64,000 bases of DNA from the NCBI GenBank assembly GCA_002695005.1, contig NZNT01000002.1, positions 41,129 through 105,128 on the forward strand, written 5' to 3'. Below are positions 62,728 to 64,000 of this stretch, one piece after another. Position 1 is the first letter of the stretch, and each line of letters begins with the position of its first letter. A program made the translations under genes and the position numbers. The stretch is from Maritimibacter sp. (GTDB lineage: Bacteria; Pseudomonadota; Alphaproteobacteria; Rhodobacterales; Rhodobacteraceae). The notes beneath the pieces are model-generated. The model had not been told where the DNA came from, ran no database searches, and worked only from the letters and a program-made list of their open reading frames with translations.

Positions 62728-63507
62728 CTAGCTGGCGAAGTTGTCAAATAGAGACAATTGCCGACTGGGGAGCCACCTAAATGCATTGCTCTGGTCCCAC
62801 TCCCAAGCTCTGGCTCTCATGTCTGACAGCAACGATTCAGACAGCCGCTTGCGAGAAAAACTATTTGCTTCATAGGACAAAATCTCCTCATTGGAGATAT
62901 CTTCAAGACCACTCACAACAAATGCAGAAAGCCTTGGCCCAGTCTGAATTCCATCAGTCAAGCAAAGTGTTCGCAGCGTGCGGACTAGTGCGCCAACGGC
63001 GTTTGGGTTGTCTTCCAGTACGAGTTCCAAATACTTCTGAGACAGATCAGAAAAATAGTCCTGGCCGTAGTGAAGCGAACCAGATCGCCAGTCATATAGA
63101 ATAGCGTCCCAATTGAAGAAGGTGGTTTCGAGAAGGGACAACGGACTGAGCGCTTCGACAACACCCTCTGCAAAGGCCCAAGTTCGCGAGACCTCCCATA
63201 TATCAAAGCTCCATCTTCCAAGACGAACACGATGCCCGCCAAACTTGTTCTGCACTGCTTCGTACCGACCCAAGATGTCCATGAAGGCTTCAACATCATG
63301 CACCTGAACAACCGTATCTACGTCGCTGGCGAAGCTCGGAGCACCAAGAAGGGAGATGTCCCTGAGCGCTCCACCAAATACAAAAATATCTGCGCAAACA
63401 GATACTTCGTTAATAAAGCAGCCAACAGCCCGACGCTCAGCCATCGGCTCATCGAAGAAGCGACGGATGCGCTTCTTGGCAGCTTTCTGGTCAAGCGCAG
63501 GTTTCAT
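62728..63507 (-). CDS. Nucleotidyltransferase-fold protein
   Basis: 259 residues from the ATG at 63507, with AGGAG upstream overlapping the preceding stop. A Pol-beta/CCA-adding-type motif is visible: FVFGGALRD (residues 42-50) with SDVDTVV (61-67), as in GG..RD...DxD nucleotidyltransferases. The rest, including TFFNWDAILYDWR and DYFSDLSQKYLELVLEDNP, fits no family I recognise. It follows the HD-domain gene with 8 bases between stop and ATG, so the two form one transcript. Nucleotide transfer to RNA, protein or a small molecule is possible; a role in defence or toxin-antitoxin is speculation. Confidence 0.7.
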   Translation of the reverse strand: MKPALDQKAAKKRIRRFFDEPMAERRAVGCFINEVSVCADIFVFGGALRDISLLGAPSFASDVDTVVQVHDVEAFMDILGRYEAVQNKFGGHRVRLGRWSFDIWEVSRTWAFAEGVVEALSPLSLLETTFFNWDAILYDWRSGSLHYGQDYFSDLSQKYLELVLEDNPNAVGALVRTLRTLCLTDGIQTGPRLSAFVVSGLEDISNEEILSYEANSFSRKRLSESLLSDMRARAWEWDQSNAFRWLPSRQLSLFDNFAS

Positions 63508-63515
63508 CTCTCTCC

Positions 63516-64000
63516 TCAACAGCGAAGTTCTCTAAGTTCCCGCTCAAAGCTTAGTGCGAAGCCGTCAGTCATACCAGAGATCATGTCTGCGAGCAATTGA
63601 CAGCGGCGATAACCCAACGGCAGGTCCTCGTTTGGGCTTTCAAAAACTCGCCGATAATTCTCCGAGATACGTCCGTAGGCGTACTTCTCAAAAGGAGTTC
63701 CGGGATGTCCTTTGATCTCTTTCCGCGGGTCGCCACGGCTAACGATGGCAGGCCAAAGCATGTCCATGATTGAATGGATAACTTTGTGTCCCTCCAATTC
63801 CAACTCAAGAACACTTCGGTGCTTGTAGGCGTTTTCGAACGCAAAACCTTTAAGCTTTTTGCAAAGCAAGGCTGCGCTCGACACGGCAATGAGATCATCC
63901 TTTGTCTGCCGTCAGCACCCTTGGGACATCTGAATTGATTTCGTAATGGAGGGTTTCTGGCTCATCGTAACCGCCAAGGAGTGGAGATGAGACAGAAACC
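63516..64000 (-). pseudogene. dGTPase-like HD protein, C-terminal part, frame interrupted (partial)
   Basis: The C-terminal 120 residues read SSAALLCKKLKGFAFENAYK, EGHKVIHSIMDMLW and LLADMISGMTDGFALSFERE, as in dGTP triphosphohydrolases. The upstream frame (VSVSSPLLGGYDEPE, HYEINSDVPRVLTADK) ends at a TGA at 63895, while the downstream frame has a stop at 63912. Removing one G near 63898-63900 joins them as ADK-DDLIAVSS. So the gene is frameshifted, mis-sequenced or uses a +1 shift. The HD motif lies outside the window. The family hydrolyses dGTP and some members restrict phage. Confidence 0.65.

Noticed and set aside
62395..62751. 118-codon frame after the last SDR gene
   Set aside because: No ribosome site, no recognised domain, overlaps the end of the nucleotidyltransferase gene; treated as non-coding.

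Overview
The window is GC-rich, densely coded DNA that looks like the chromosome of an alphaproteobacterium, most likely Rhodobacteraceae/Roseobacteraceae. This rests on gene neighbourhoods rather than a marker gene: nnrR-norCBQD-nnrU beside nirV-nirK, pseudoazurin-nnrS, a TAXI-type TRAP transporter, and a homogentisate locus with a DUF2783 gene. No rRNA, tRNA, CRISPR array or insertion sequence was recognised.

Layout. 0-8.6 kb: a partial ABC exporter, ilvD, and a GbsR-type regulator with an RND efflux pair. 8.6-12.6 kb: a two-component system divergent from a Do-type periplasmic protease, then an NsrR-like Rrf2 regulator. 12.6-21.4 kb: a sugar-lactonase-like protein and a MarR-controlled aromatic locus (VOC protein, DUF2783, FAD monooxygenase; divergent metallo-hydrolase, hmgA, maiA, fahA), then a PAS-LuxR protein. 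21.4-29.4 kb: malonyl-CoA synthetase, a LysR regulator, a sulfatase-superfamily hydrolase and a TAXI-TRAP uptake system. 29.4-39.9 kb: nitrite-to-nitrous-oxide respiration (nnrS, pseudoazurin, nnrR, norCBQD, small membrane proteins, nnrU, nirV, nirK), with TTG-N8-CAA boxes upstream of nirK, norC and pseudoazurin.

40-62.4 kb is the most unusual part. It holds three phthalate-dioxygenase-like Rieske oxygenases, one FAD/[2Fe-2S] reductase, two short-chain dehydrogenases, an esterase, a D-2-hydroxyacid dehydrogenase, an FMN alpha-hydroxyacid oxidase, a TIM-barrel epimerase-like protein, a complete branched-chain 2-oxoacid dehydrogenase operon (bkdA1A2B-lpd, led by an IlvM-like ACT protein), an Lrp-type regulator, a Liv-type ABC transporter and a MarR regulator. 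A 16-bp palindrome, ATCTTCCATGGAAGAT, recurs at all three oxygenase promoters and twice in the transporter/marR intergenic region. At four of these five sites it overlaps a TTGACN-N17/18-TATCTT-like -10, and at the third oxygenase the upstream -35 is weak. This predicts one repressor-controlled catabolic regulon. Its substrate cannot be read from the sequence; an aromatic or otherwise oxygenated carboxylate is the working guess.

62.4-64 kb is visibly lower in GC. It carries a nucleotidyltransferase-fold gene and the C-terminal part of a dGTPase-like HD protein whose reading frame is interrupted by a one-base shift. The pair may be an acquired module, possibly defence-related.
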